Of a DNA stretch of 64,000 nt, positions 24,301-39,300 are shown in pieces; the first letter of the stretch is position 1, and every line of letters begins with the position of its first letter. Source of the stretch: Patagioenas fasciata. Its lineage: Eukaryota; Chordata; Aves; Columbiformes; Columbidae. The notes under the pieces were generated by a model, which did no database searches, was not told where the DNA came from, and worked only from the letters and a program-made list of their open reading frames with translations. The translations under genes and the position numbers were made by a program. The DNA lies in contig NC_092525.1 in assembly GCF_037038585.1 (NCBI RefSeq), forward strand, positions 21,224,867 to 21,288,866, written 5' to 3'.

Positions 24301-27300
24301 CTATGGTAAGAGTAGTATGAAAGGGCAAAGATATTCCTTTTTTAAAAAGTTAAATAGATCTTCTAATTCAAATGATTTTTGCAGGGCCTCAATTATTTTG
24401 TTTTGCTGTAATGCTTAGTACTTTTAAATCTCAACAACTAGGCAAGTACATTGGGGAATATTGCTTAGTAATATCGCACTGTCACCCTGGAAATCAGGGA
24501 GACCTGACAAGCAATGTTTCTAGAAAATTCTAGTTAAATTTTAGCTTTGCTGAATTTATTTTTATTTCTGTTTTTTAAATTTATATTGTGTCCTTATTCC
24601 CAGTCTTGTACAGTTCTCACTTGTGAGAGATGGGGGAAGAGGGGAAGCCATGGGCTTTGTTGATTTATTTGTTATAATCCCTTACAACTACTAAGAAGGG
24701 TTGAATTTAACCATACGTTCTTGCTAATGCACTTGTACGACTCTCAGTTAAGGTCAGTGTCCCAAATGTTCTTTGAGGACATTCATTAAATAAATCAGAA
24801 TTTTCTTAGGACATCTTTATGGCGAGGTGAGAGTCTAAATCAGCTTCACTTAGGTAGAGTCGGTAACTCAGGATTTATTTTCCTTTAGTGATAGACTGGT
24901 TTCATTCCTTTATATTTACATGATGAAATACTAACTTTTTTCTTATGAAAAGACTGCATAGTAAAAGTTTGGACTAAAGAGTTTAATTTTTATGCAAAAA
25001 GAATAAAACATGCATATATCTCCCCAACAGGCTTACTTTATCTTAACAGAACATAAATACCACGAAGCATTCACATCTGTTGCTGTACTCAGAAGTTTTG
25101 CCCACAGATATTTTCCTGTGGATGAAAATGCAAGAGCAAGATGCTGTATCTTTTTAGGACTTAAAACAGTTAAAAAAAATTTACTATACTTTGCAAATAA
25201 ATGGTTACTCACTAGTAAAGCATTTAGAAAAAATCACAGTGGGTTTTCTTATTGCCAAATAAGAAACATAACGTGGAGATTCCATATATGACACCATTTT
25301 TCTGAGGGTTATTGATATTGTCATATTCTTAAAAGGATACTCAGCTTGCTCTTAGCAGTGTGAGTTGAATGAGCTTGATCTGCTAGCAAGAACAGGCAAC
25401 TGGGAAATACTCTTCAATTTTGTTCCCACATCTGCCACTTCATGTGAGTTCGAAGAAGCTTTTAAGCTTCTGGAATACCAGTTTATAAAAAGTAAGTAGA
25501 ATGCAAATATGGAAATGTAACTCTTTTTAAACATTCAATACCTCATGCTTAGTGTATTCAAGTGTAAGTGCAAAGTGGTAGCTTTGATTTATTTGAAAGC
25601 CTTTCAATTCTTACCCCTGTGATTTGGTTCTAGGTAACAGAATATCCTCCTTTTAGGAGTTAATTAAAAGAAAAAAGAATTGACATCCCGGCTTGAAAGT
25701 AAAAGCTACTTTAATCAATAGTGTGCCAGGTAGAGGGACTGTCAAGTCATGACTTCGGGATTCATAGCTTCTCCCACAGACTGATGGACATAATAGATCA
25801 GAGAGCAGCAAAATGCTGTTTTTCTGGGTATTCAATGTGTTTCTCTTACCTCCACCTGAGCACCTTGCAGTCCTTGCAGACACTTGGGCTGGTGCAGCAG
25901 CGCTGCGGCACAGGGCAGTGTCATTGCTGGCACTTCACAGCCGGCGAAGCTGAAGCACTGAAAAATTTATTTCCCCCTTATTGCTTAGTATGTCCATGAC
26001 AAAAACTGAATGGTGCATCTAGAATTTTTGGCTTCCCATTCTGGCTTTAGTTATGTTTTTCATTACTGCTTTTCAGAGCAATTAAGTTTGATCCTGTTTG
26101 TAAGTATGTAGCAACAAAGCGTGTTTTGTTTGTTTGCGTTTTTTTAACAAAACAGTGAAGCATCAAAAATATGTTTTCTTACCTACAAAATGATGGTAGT
26201 TTTAAGAAAATCACTTACTGTAGAGGCATGAGGGTGAAGAGAACTGCTCGATCTGTTAGTGTCTTGGAAAGTCTGATTCTGTTGCTTGTTGAAAGAAACG
26301 TGACCTTGGGGTTCTGCTTCATAAGTTACACTAGATTCAAGAGCACATAATGTGACTTAGCTCTGCTGATAATAAATTCTGCTGGTAACCTTCTATCAAA
26401 ATCAGATTAACTAATTTAAATTATAATATGACTGTAATTTCATTACTAAGACTGCCAATTAGCATCAAAACACTCTCTTAAACTTATTGTTTTATGGAAA
26501 GTGACTGGTATGGTAAATGTCAGCTTTACTTAAACAGTGTTGTGTGAGTTAATTAGCTGAGTATTGCAGGAATACATTTTGCAGCTTTGAACTGTGACCT
26601 TTCAGCAATTAATTTATATTTCACTTCTTGTATGAAGGCTGATCTTTGTTCTGTGTTACTCCCCATGGAGGGTTTTATCCTGCAGACTTACACAATGCTT
26701 TGTTGATCAGATATGTAACAATTTTTGTTTATTCAGCCTTGCAAACAACTCTGGGAGGTGCCAGGTCCCCAGAGTGAGAATCTCGAATCAGTACTTGAGA
26801 CCATTCACATGAGGATATTTCTCTTGGGGGCCCGTGTGTGTATGTTTTGAGATAACTGCATTTGCACACCTTGAAAATAACCCAAAAGAGTCAAGCAGTG
26901 CTGTTAGAATGGAGGGATCCTCAGGGCTTTTGTGTAGTAAGAGGTGGATCGGGAAGGCATCAAAATTTTTGCCAGCAAATGTTTTTTGGTCTCAAGATTC
27001 CGGCTGCAGAAGGAAGAACAGTCACAGGATGTGCGATGTGCACTGTGATTTCCTATCTCAGAAAACAGATAATTTCTTTGCAAGCTTTTAAACAGCTTGT
27101 CTTTGGATGACTTCTTGACTGCCAGGAGTAGTTTCTTTGCTTTTTATTACTCTGCTGTTGGAGAATATCCCTACAAATCCTTAACGTCAGGTGCCAGTCC
27201 AGTATAAGTCAGTTCAACCACAATTGTTTAGTCCTGATTTAGGTCATCATCAGCTGGTAGATGCCATTCTTAAGTCATCTGTTTGAGGGGAGGGACTTTC

Positions 27301-30300
27301 TTTGTATTTTTTTAAAAATGTAATTCCCCCAAAAAACACTTTATGGGAGGCTGACATGGCCTTCTGTACTGTTTATTATCATGTATTGCACACTCTTTGT
27401 TTAAAAGCTTTTATTTCAGCTGTGGACCCACATTAGTGCCTGCAGCGACAATTCCTGTCTCCTTAGTTATAATATAAAGTGTTAATTGTGGCTGCCTGTT
27501 CCAAGCTGCGATGTGTAAGATCTTCAGCCTGTGTTAATTAGCAAGCAGCATAACATAGTGCAAAGTTGCACTGTGTGACCGCAGCTGCTGTTGATGAACC
27601 CCTCACTTTAAAGAGCAGTACACAAATTGATTTAAAAGTTGGATGGTGAACAGTTTGGGGGTTTTCTTGTAGAGGAGGACACTGATTTTGAAAGAGCAGC
27701 AATGAGTCTTTAAAGAGACTGTTACTCATACTAGGTACATTGCAAGAAACAACTCGGTCTGCGCTGATATAAACTGAACATAGTAGTAATCTCCAAAAAT
27801 ACAGGGTGTTAAATTTATGAATTATTTGAAGAGGAATTAGAGTTTTGAACTGCCTGGGAATTTATTTCAGCCTGTTGCAGATTTCACAGTAGCTGTGAAG
27901 CTACTTGTATATGGTATGTTCTAAAATTAATAGCTTGATACTTTCCAGACAGGGTTTTAGTAGCAGAAAAGGGAGAAGGAAGGAAGAAGACAACAACAAG
28001 GAAAAAGACTTGTCTCTAATTAGTGGAATATGCCCAAGATGTGCTCCTTCAGTGCAAAGAGTTCCCTTTGTTATTAGGGCAATATTCCCAGTATCATACC
28101 TGTTGTTATATCCTGTGTTTAAAATAAAAAATAAAAAAACCTTTTCGCTACATTGTTGCTAGACTGAATGCCGCAGTAAGCCAGACATATCCTTAGCACA
28201 ATTTATGATAACGGCCTTATTTGTGGCAGCTGATTGTACAGTGAACACATGTTTTTTCACTCTTTCCTTACGAATTTCCGTAATATTACAGACCTGTGGA
28301 AAGAAATAAATAAAGAGCAATGTGGCTTAGATGCAGATGGGGAAGCAGAACAACAGGTGGAGTTTGTCAGCAAGAGATGAAGATCTGCAGTGCTATTAGA
28401 CTGCACCTCTGGAACTAGTGTTAGCAATGGGTATTTTTATTTAACATGAACACTTTCCTCCAGGGAATGCAGCAACCGTAGCTCAGTTAGTGTAATCTTT
28501 TGTTGAAGTGTTGCTTTCCTTTGCTACAAGTCTAGGCTGAGCTGAACTGTGGGACCTAGCAATTAAGTGTTTATATTGTACTCAGTCTACCTTTATTAGA
28601 CTAATCATTGTATCCCACACTGTTACTTTAAGGGCTTTCTTTATAGCTGCAGGTTTATTTTCTACAGGAAATGGATTTGTGTTCTGGATGGGTGTCCTTT
28701 ACAAAAGCTGTAAACTTAACTGTTGCTAATACAACAGCATATTTCCTAGAAAACTTTTGCTTTTAAATGCTTTTGGTGTCTTTTCATTTAGACCTTCAAA
28801 CATTTTCTCCAAAATGTGAATTCTTTAAACGGGGCATGATTTGCTAGATGTGAATTACATTGAACTTCATGCACAGTACTAGGTCAGCTGACTGCACTTT
28901 CAGAAGCTGATATTCAGGTCTGTTAAAGTACAATTTTCCATCATGGCAAACTTAGGACTAAATGTTCAGTAGTGGGTTGGGGGAAGGTGGCACCTTACTT
29001 CTCAAACGCTGACATGATGTTTGGAGTGGTTTTTTGAGTGCTATTCTGTGTTCCATTCCTATAAACTTCACTGCTGCTCCCTAGAACCTGTCAGTAAGTC
29101 CAGCGCTGTTTGCTACCATCACCTGCACCAGTGAACTTTAAAGGGTCAGCTCTGTACCATTGCTGTTTCCCTGGCTTCATATTCTTGAATCATTGTGAAA
29201 GTGAATGTGACACATTTGCTTCTTAATAATAGCAAGGGCAGGCAGAAAGCTGGAAGCACACTCACCCACATCCATAGATTTTATTCTTTGTATCCATGTC
29301 CTCCCCAGTTCAGTTCTTTTTCTGGTTTATTCCTCTCTATTTGTTCTGTTCAGCTCCCTGGCACTGTTTTTTAAGCTCTCAGTCATGTTTTCTGTTTGTC
29401 CTTTCTCTACACGTCCCTGGCTTCTCTCTCAGGGGATCTTGTTACCATCACCGCACTCATGTTTTCTTCCATCTCTGACAGTTGCTCCTGGTTGCTGCCG
29501 GGCCTGATCCAGACATTCTGGCCTTTCTCCTGCTTGGCTTGTCTGCCCTTGTCAAGGCAGGGAAAATTAGTCCCTGTGAGCTCTTTGACACATCAGGTAG
29601 TGTGTGAGGTTAAAAAATAAACAAAAGAAAATAAATGGATAACTTGTCCACTTGTTTGTTTGGCGCTCCTGAGACAGTTACCTTGTATGGCACTTAGCAG
29701 AGAACATGGGGCTAATTCTGAGTTCTGCCTGTATGCAGAAATAGCTGCTGTTTAGTGGCACTAGCAAGAAAACCTGTGAAGCTTTGCCGCAGGCATCTGC
29801 TTGCTTTTACTGTGTTTGCCTTCCAGAACGTTTTCCAGTAAGTCACTTTAACTTCAGGAAAAGGACAATTGTAGTTTCCTGGTTGGACAACTATATTTGA
29901 GACGTAAATTTGTCTTTAGATAATTAGCTATTAAAAAAGAATCCTGATGTACTGCATAAGTGTCTTATGTTTCTTAATGTGATGGGGTGAGAGGGTGATG
30001 AAATTGGCTTCCCTTAGGATAAACTGTTCCGTATTCTACAGCAGTTGCTGAACAGAGGATTAATATGCAGATGTATGAGGATCAAGGTTTGTACTCTACA
30101 GTCTCACAGGGACTGGAAATACTTATCACTTGGCTGTAGAATCTGATATGCTAAGGAACAAGATTTGCCACTTAAATAGGCAATTAGTTAACAATTAGTT
30201 ATGTAAACATAGTAGTTATCACCTACATGAAATACATAAAAGTATGTAATCCCTTCAACTTGAAATATTAAGTTCTGCTTTGAACACACTAGCAGCCTCG

Positions 30301-33300
30301 GGGTTGCTGAGAATTTAACACGCTTGTCATGAGCACAGCCACTTTTTCTGAAGCCTTCAAAGTGTCTAGGAGAGAAAAATAGTTTCACTTGAACTTCCTT
30401 TTTATTCACAGAAAAATGATGAAAATGGGAATTGCTCCGGTGAAGGTATTGAGTTTCCAACAACTAACTTGTACGAACTGGAGAGCAGAGTTCTAACAGA
30501 TCACTGGTCCATACCCTATAAGCGGGAAGAGTCTCTAGGCAAGTGCCTAATTGCATCCACCTACTTGGCAAGACTGGGTAAGTTCTTTTTCTGCACATGC
30601 AAAGTTTATCTGTTCAAAGGGTTTCATGGGTAATATGGGCAGTCATGTCTTTCTTATGAATCTTGCAGTTGTTTACTTGGCACCCTGCAGAATGATCACA
30701 TCCCTGTGAACTGTTCTATCCAATTCTCTAAAAAGAACGTTGGAATATTTTTGTTTTCTCTAAAGCAATTTGTTTACTTAAGCTTTTTTTTAAAAGTGGA
30801 GCACATGTTTCTTTATTTTCTAAAGATCATAGGAATTACTGGTTTTCAGAGCTGAATTACTGATGCCTTTTTTTTCATTGTGCTGGTTATTTTCAGTTTG
30901 TAAAAACAAGTTGTTGTCTAAATCTGTGCTGTACCACGCTTATATAACTGTTTGTTTTTCCCTGCTGAAGTGCTTATACTGCATTAGACCCTGAATTTGT
31001 ATTGATACACATAGTATTTGTATTGATACACATAGTATAAACTGTGGAGTTGTCCTGTGCAGGGACAGGAGTTGGACTCAATGATGCTTGTGGGTCCCTT
31101 CCAACTCAGGACATTCTATGATCTGTTGGAAGAATGGAAGTTGTTAGGTGGTTCTGGTTACTACTTTATTTCTAACCTGTATTCAAAGGGTGTGCTTAAT
31201 TTGGTTTTGGGTGGAGGCTGTGAAGCATCAGAAATGATCTGAAGTTAGTATCTAAGTTAGAAACTTTGAAGGGAGAAATACTTATGGTACTAACAATGCT
31301 TGAAGAAGTTGTAAAAGAACATGGGGAAACTTCTTATTTCTGAAAGGCAAGTTCTCTTGACTCACATTTTTTTGTGGCTGAAAAAGCATGTTGGTTATGA
31401 ATGAACAGTAGCGTATTTATTACTACTGCTGGTTTTGGTCAGTGTTCCCAAAAACCTGCAGCAAGCTCCATGCAGCAGTCTTAAAGAGTTGGGGTTTCTA
31501 AAATACTTTTAAAAAGCACTCTCCTTTCTGCAAAGGTCTTTCTGATTCTGATGAGAATTGCAAGAGGTTTATGGACAGATGTATGCCTGAAGCATTTAAG
31601 AAGGTAAGTAGGTACAGTGGACCAATTCAATGTTTCTTTGCCTTGTTCGTGGTGGAAGCAGTGTCTTATTCAGACTTCAGAAACTATGATAACTAGTGAG
31701 TATGTTCTTAGATTAAAATCACACTCAGGTTATTTTCCTAGATAAAAATCATATATAGACTTACATTAAAAATCATACAAAGTCCCAGTTATGCAGCTCT
31801 GGCCAATTCTGGTACATAGCACTTTTTGCTTGCTTGTTTGCTATCTTGCTTGCTCTCTTTTTTTCCCCCCCTTTTTTTCCTTCTTAAATGGAGAGCCCTA
31901 TATTAATTAGTGGAGCCTAAAGACAGGCTTAAAGACCCTTAGATACAGCCATTAATGGCAAGTTCAAATCAGATTTCCTTTAACTCTGTTTTTTCTGTTC
32001 CTTCTTTAGAGGGTTGCTAAATTCTTCTTGAAATACTGAGAATATAAGTATGTTTAAGGAAGACAGCCAAATTATTTTTTCCCTTCAATTTCTATTAGAG
32101 TAATAGCTTTACATATAATACTTTTAAGTCACTTGGTATCTTTTGCATATTAAATAAACAGTATAGATTGCGCCTCCAGAAGGATAATCTGTAAAAATCT
32201 CAGTTCAGAATATGCTGAAATATTTGCAAGAAACTCTCTTCTTTCTTCAAATGGCAGAAAAAGTAATTTTATTTGAAGTATTAAGTTTAACTGCTCACGT
32301 TCAGACACAGCTAGCAGAAATTTGCAGATGAAAGTTCAGTGTCCTTTATAAACAACCACATTAGACCAGATTTAAAGAACATATTTCAGTAGGTGGGAAA
32401 GCAGCATTAAATACCTCTCTCTTCATGGTATGTGTTCTTTGTTTTCCAATAGAAACTGTTCCAAAAGCGTGAATTGGTAAATGGTTATTATAGCTGAATC
32501 AGTGCAGCTTTGTGGCACGTCTCCCTGAAGATTTAATAGTTGTGTCATCAATCTCCAAAAAGTTATTTGCATGTTAGTTTTTCTTTGCAAGAATTACAGT
32601 CTTTACTAGTGTGTGGAAATGGAAAGCAGTTTGCTTTGCTACATTGTATTTTCTGTCATAAACTGTGATTTAAGGTGTCCTTCAATTAAATTACAAATTT
32701 AATTAACGCTTAAGCCATTAGTGCAGGAAGAGTATCTGAAAAACACACCAGACAGCGTTTAGTACAATCTAAGGAAGCATTTGCTCTGAAAACAGTCTCA
32801 AGGGTTGATAGATTTCTCCTTTTTGGCACTTGTGCTCAAATGTTAAAAAAATTACCTTTTGTTTGTTTGTTTTAGCTATTGACATCCAGTGCTGTTCACA
32901 AATGGGGAACTGAAATCCATGAAGGAATATACAACATGCTTATGCTGCTAGTGGACCTGGTTGCAGAAAGAGTAAAACAAGATCCTATTCCGGTGGGCCT
33001 ACTCGGTGTACTTACAATGGTATGTGACTCTTTGATGGGGTTTCTAATCTTTGGGTATTTGGTATTTTATATTTATGCTGCTGCTGCTGCTTCTTCTAAC
33101 TGTATTTAAGTTGTAGTATATTGGTTTGCAATCTGCAGCCATTGCTTACTGCAGATTTTTAACATCCAGTATGCAACTCTTAGAGGGCTGAGTGCTGTTC
33201 AAAACTGCTGAAAACTAATGCTCTCAAGAAAAAAAAAAAAAAATCAAATCACATCTGCTGTCACTTCACTGTTTATTTTTTAAAACTAGTACTTTGAGTT

Positions 33301-36300
33301 CATCTCCCCTTTATACAGATAACTGGCTCAGAGGGGTACTGGCTATTGTGTATACAACGTGGAAGCTTGAGAATGCTTTATACAGTGAGAAAAGAGAGGC
33401 AGCAGCAGGGGTCTTCTGTTAAACTTTACTTTTTGCTAGATATTTAACTGTCAACCAGGAGAATGCTGAACTGAAAAAGTCGGTTTTGAGACTGGCATAA
33501 GCCATGATGCTCATTGCCATGGGCTTTTCTTTCAAGGCGTTTAACCCCGACAATGAGTATCATTTCAAGAACCGAATGAAGGTATGCCAGAGAAACTGGG
33601 CAGAAGTCTTCGGGGAGGGGAACATGCATGCTGTCTCACCCATATCCACTTTTCAGAAGGTAAGCATGCCCTAACACCTGTTTTTAGGGTAGATGTCTTT
33701 GTTTCACAAAAAGTTGTTTGATTAGTAGGAATTTGTAACACAAGAAATCTTAAATGTGTCACCAAGAATTACAGCAAATAGATCTTTACTGTATGTTGGT
33801 CTGTATAAATGAATTTGTCCTCTCAAATTATCCCAGTTCTCTGTTAGCAGCTGGATTTAGAAATCAATGTACTTTCAATGTCCAAAGTATCACAACAGTC
33901 AGAGGGGTGGATCTGTTGCATCCAAGGACTGACATCTGCTTGGCTGTTGAATATGAATTGATGAGAACAATTCAAAGAGTACAGTTCAGCAGAGCGTTTG
34001 TGCTTTTCTGACAGCCAAGGACAGGATATCTTCAAGTCAGACATGCTGACAAGAAGACAGTTTTTGAGATTTGCGCTGTCTTGTCACAGTAGCTCTAGAT
34101 GGGTGAGTTTAAAAAAGGAACCTCGGTGGCGTTCGTCTCTCCTTCAGGAAACAAGTTTGTGGCTGTAGAAAGAAAATACTACGTGTGCAGCTTTGGGGAA
34201 GGTTTGTTAGTGATGTTCCGCGCTGCTAACATGCTATAAATATAGTTGACTGTGAGTCAGCAGCCATGGTGCGTAGTGTTTTCACAGCACATGGTCAGTG
34301 ATGTCAAGGGGAGTCCAAAAAAGGCTGATGCTAATGAGAATGTCCTAGAGCTCTATCTACGTGCGTAGGAAAAGAGCTGTTACAAACACATTGCTGTTTT
34401 CTTTGAAATAGTAGCTCATGCGTTTCGGGTGTGAGTTAGTGGGTTGAATGTGTCTGTCCATATCTCTGTTTCAGAAGGCAGATGTTTAGCATTGATTGTT
34501 GCAACTACTAATTTGTTAATATTTTAATTGTTCAAGGAACCTCATGGGTGGCTGGTGGATCTGGTAAACCGGGTAGGTAAATGTAAACCAAGCAGAATTG
34601 TTATTTGTCACTTGAATTCATTCGACTTCAGAGATTAATTCTTCTTCCCCCCACCCCCCTGACTTGTTTTTCCACTGTTCACTTTTGTGACAACCACAAA
34701 AAAAATAGTTTAAGATTTTCATCTCACTCACATGTAGGGAAGGGACCTTGCTAAATAAATGTTGTTGAGTTGCTGCCTTCTCACTTGAGCACCTTCACCC
34801 TAGCTGACAGCTATGACTGGGGAAAGTCGAGAGCTCAGCTTAGGCTGAAGTACTGTTTCCCAGTCAAACGTGCTAGGCCAGTCAGCTGTTGCTATATGTG
34901 GCCTGGCTTTCTTCCCTATATCCATTTTTACCTAGACCAGAGTTTCTAGCTTCAGGTTCAAACTGGTACCAGGTATAATTCCACTCCCCAGTGTTGCCCC
35001 TGAATTCCCGTGAAAACACAAAGCTTATGTTGAATGTGATGTTCTGTGGTAAAGGATACTTGTGGGCATCCCAGGAATTTCTGTAATAACTTATTTAAAA
35101 GATACTGTAGTTCACTAACATACTGATTATTTAATTATTTAATTTCAGTTTGCAGAGCTGGGTGGATTTTCAGCAATTCAGTCCAAACTCAATTCAGAAG
35201 ATATTGAACTTGGGGTAAGTTCATCTTCTGTCCCAGGCCTTTTCCCTTTCCGTTACACACTTCATGTAGAGCCAGACATGTCCCTTTTGACAGCACTCTT
35301 AGCTCTACTCCAGTGCCAGAGCAACATTCCACAGAGCCCTGGAGATGTGCTGTCAGACTGGAAGGCAAATGAGGTTGTGCGTGAGAATCCTGACTGAAGA
35401 GCTTTAGAGACATCCCAGAAAAGCTTAAGGGTTTGTGGACCTTTCTGGTTAACATTCAGCCTTCCAGTTAGACACCAATCAGTCTAATCACACTGTCAAT
35501 TCACAAGTATGTCCCTGGTTTTGTGTTTACTTCAGCTGTAGCTGCATTTAGCTGCAAGTGAATTGACTTCTCTCATGTATTACAGAAATCATGGTTTAAG
35601 AAAAAAAAATCCTTAGAAAGGCACAAACTGTCTAATCCTAATTAACTTTTCAAGACCTGTGTCTAAAAATTGACTGGGTCAACAGTTGTAGACTGGTTTT
35701 GGTGACAAAGCCTTCCTTGTTTAGTTTTAGCTTCCTGACCTATATTCAGAAGGCTTTGTAATCTTTCAAACTTAGACGAACAAGGAGGCCAAGGGAAAAC
35801 AATATAATTTAAAATCTTGTCCTTCAGTATAAAATCAATCTGCTTTCAGTGAAATGCCATTTGGAAAGAATTCAACTTCTTTTCTTGGAGTATTGATATT
35901 TGCTACTTTATAAAGATATCTATATATATATATATAGATATATAGATAGATAGATAGATATATGAGCATGGCAAAAGAATAAGGAAACCCGATTTAAATC
36001 CTGATGTTGCAATAGAAGCTTTGACTTTATTTAAAACTGCTTGCTTAGCAAGGAAGTCTGGTTCAACATCACTTAATTTAGGCCTTTGTTTGCAGTGGTG
36101 CACATTCAATTCCACAATTCTTGATCCAGAGTGAGAAGAAACCAATTTTGGTATTATTTGTTGGTAGACAAATGCCTTTACACATTCAATTTATTGATGA
36201 CAGATACCACTTGAAAATCACAGAATCATAGAATAGTTTAGGTGGCATAAGTATATACTTTGAGTATAAAGTAAATAAGAATAAAATCAATCATACATCA

Positions 36301-39300
36301 AAGGGATCTTGGCACATATATGACACATGTACAAAATCTTGCTTGCCATTGGCTTTAGCCTTAAGTCTTGCATTCACACTTCTAATTTCTGTGGGCAGAA
36401 ACCAAAATGTCATGTGTCCCTTTCTGCTTATTTCTGTGACTGAAAAAGGATTAGACAGAGAAGACTAAACAGAATTATGAGGGGACCAAGATTAGTGAAT
36501 AATGGGAGGACATTTTTTATTTGGGCAAAAATATAAAACACATACTGTATGCTGTAGAGTAAATCTCTTCCCTGAACTATGTATTGTTATAAAGGAATTA
36601 CACACCAAAATTGATTTGTAGCAAGTGACTGGAAATTGACATATGAGATAAATGACACTTACCTTAATTTGACTTTTAAAGTATAGATCAGTAGCTCTGA
36701 AAAGATCTCTTATGTGTGCAACTAAATACTTGCTGTATTTCTTTCAGGCAATCTCTGCGTTAGTTCAACCATTTGGAGTTTGTGCAGAATATCTTAACTC
36801 TTCTGTAGTGCAGGTAAAATGTCTTTGTTATGATTTCTTATCAGCACATAGTAAAGCCTTGAAATGTGACAGCAGTAATTTTCTCAAATTTAGATGGAGC
36901 TCCCAATATTAAAGTAGATCATGGGCAGTGTGGTATCAGAAAGACATTTGTGTGAGAGCCTGTTCTTTTTATTGTAGGAATTTGAAAAAAGAGGACTGAA
37001 AATCAGTTTACAACTGTGTTGATGTGAAACTGGTGACTAATTTGAAAAGCCTTCAAAACTCACTTTGCATAAAGTACAAGAATCTCTTTGAGCATCCTGA
37101 GGGTGGTGGATAGAGAGCTCAGATGATGTTCATATTCATTTTCTAAGCACACTGATATGTAGCCACTTACCTACATCTCCAGCAGTGAGAAGCTTTGCCA
37201 CTGCCATTAGAGAGCTTCAGCAGTGTAAAGCATGGGGGAGAAGAGTCTAGCTTGATGGATGAATTTTGGTTTAAATTTAACTTTCTGACTAAGATCAAGT
37301 ACATGGATATGAGAGTTTACACTGGAAAAAATTGTGGTAGAGAAAAAAAATTCTCACCTAGGCTCACTGACAAAAACTATTGATTTAATAAGAGGCTGAA
37401 AGTCTTTATTTGAAGAGGAGTTAGTTTAGAAGCCACTGGGAGTCAGCGGCATATGCCTCTAATATCAGATGCATTTTGAAAGAGCTGTTTATTTTTTAAC
37501 CTGTATTATAGTGGTCTGAAATGGCTTCTTACTCTTAATTGCTTCTTTTTCTGGACATACCTACCAGTTTTTTGTATGTTGTAGGTGTTGCTTTATGTCT
37601 AACATAATTGTGAGCTTTCAGCTATGTATTTTCACTTCGCTGCAGCCAGATCTTCTGAGTAACGTAATTGATTTCAGGAAACCTAAAATGACTGTCCTTT
37701 TCTCACATTCTTTAGCCCATGCTGGATCCAATCATTCATAAAATGATCAAATACGTACAGAATGTAGAAGAGAAGGACTTGAAAGACAAGGTAATGTTTT
37801 ATGTATTAAATATTTAGGAAGAACTTCCTGTGTGTCTTGGAAATGCTGGCAATGTAGACTAGAACAATATCTTTATTTTCACTGGCAAAAATACAGCCTG
37901 TTCTCCATTCTGACTAGACAAAATACATTTAGCCAGTTCCACTCAATACCTTTTTCAGTAGATATCTGTTAAAACCCTCTTAAAAATATTTTGCTGCATT
38001 TCCTATCGATTGTGTTCTTGTTGGTCCCCTTCTGAAGTGCACAGAGTGTTCACTTTTCTAACTGACTTGAAGATATGTCCTGTCTTGCAGTCTGTTAAAT
38101 TCTTTAACTGTTTGCTTCCAAGAATTTGGTAATTGCTGATAAAATGTCTATGTAACTTGTGACTACTTCCTGCATTACCCTGAATTTGGTATTCAGTTCT
38201 ATTAAATTTTTGCCTGTTGACTTTTTGCTTACACTTAAATTGTTAATTGTAATCTGGAAAGTATGCATAGGTTGTGTAATTACAGAGGAGCAATTTAGTG
38301 TAGCAAATCTGTAGAAGGAGAGTCCACTTTAACCAAAAGTTTTGTTGTCTTAGAATTTCTAGTGTACAAGTAATACTTTTTGATGTACGTGGTACTGCAT
38401 TTCATAGATTAAATGGTCTGTACTGGATCACTAAGCCTGCTGTTTGTGAATCGCTGAAGTCTGAAACAGAATAGCAGAAATAGCAAACCTTCTGTTTTTC
38501 CCTTTTTGTTGTTTTGTTTTAATCAGAGACTGGTCAGTATCCCTGAACTCTTGTCTGGTATCAAACTGCTGTGTATGCGCTTCCAACCCGACTTGGTCAC
38601 TGTGGTAGATGATTTACGGCTGGACATTCTATTGCGCATGTTAAAATCTCCTCACTTCAGTGCAAAAATGAATTCCCTCAAAGAAGTAGGTTTGCTCTTT
38701 GTGTGTGTACATGTGCATGTGTGTAGGTGGGATGGGTGGCTAGTCACTCATTGAAACCGCAACCTTAAAAAAGAGATGGTGCAATATTTCCTGACAAATT
38801 ACATTGCCATAGCAAAAGCTTAGTTTGTGATAAATACCAAAACAAGTTAATATGACAAGTGTCGTTTGTAATATTAGTAGTCACTGCAAGGACTGTGGCC
38901 TCTCACTTAAAAAACAACTAACCATAGTTTGAACCTTTTCTAAGAACTGCAGTTTCAGATTGATTTATGAGTGATGGTCTCTGCTATTCATTAGATATTC
39001 ACTTTGAGATAGCTCTGATAATTCAGAGCATCCTACGGGATATCCCTTTTGTCTTTTCCTCTCAACAGAGGAAAGCATGGGGTGGGGGGGAAGTGACTTA
39101 ATCCTAGATTGGTATCTTAGTTCAGTTAGATCAGATCATTACATGACTGTATTTTTTTGTTGTGATTGTACATGGACACTATAGTAGCACCTACAAGCTG
39201 GAGTTTATGGACCAAGGCTGTTTGTGCTAGAATCTTATAATTAAGTAGAAGAAGAAAGCAGTTTATTTTTCGTGGGAGTTGTGCTTTTTTCATTCATCTC

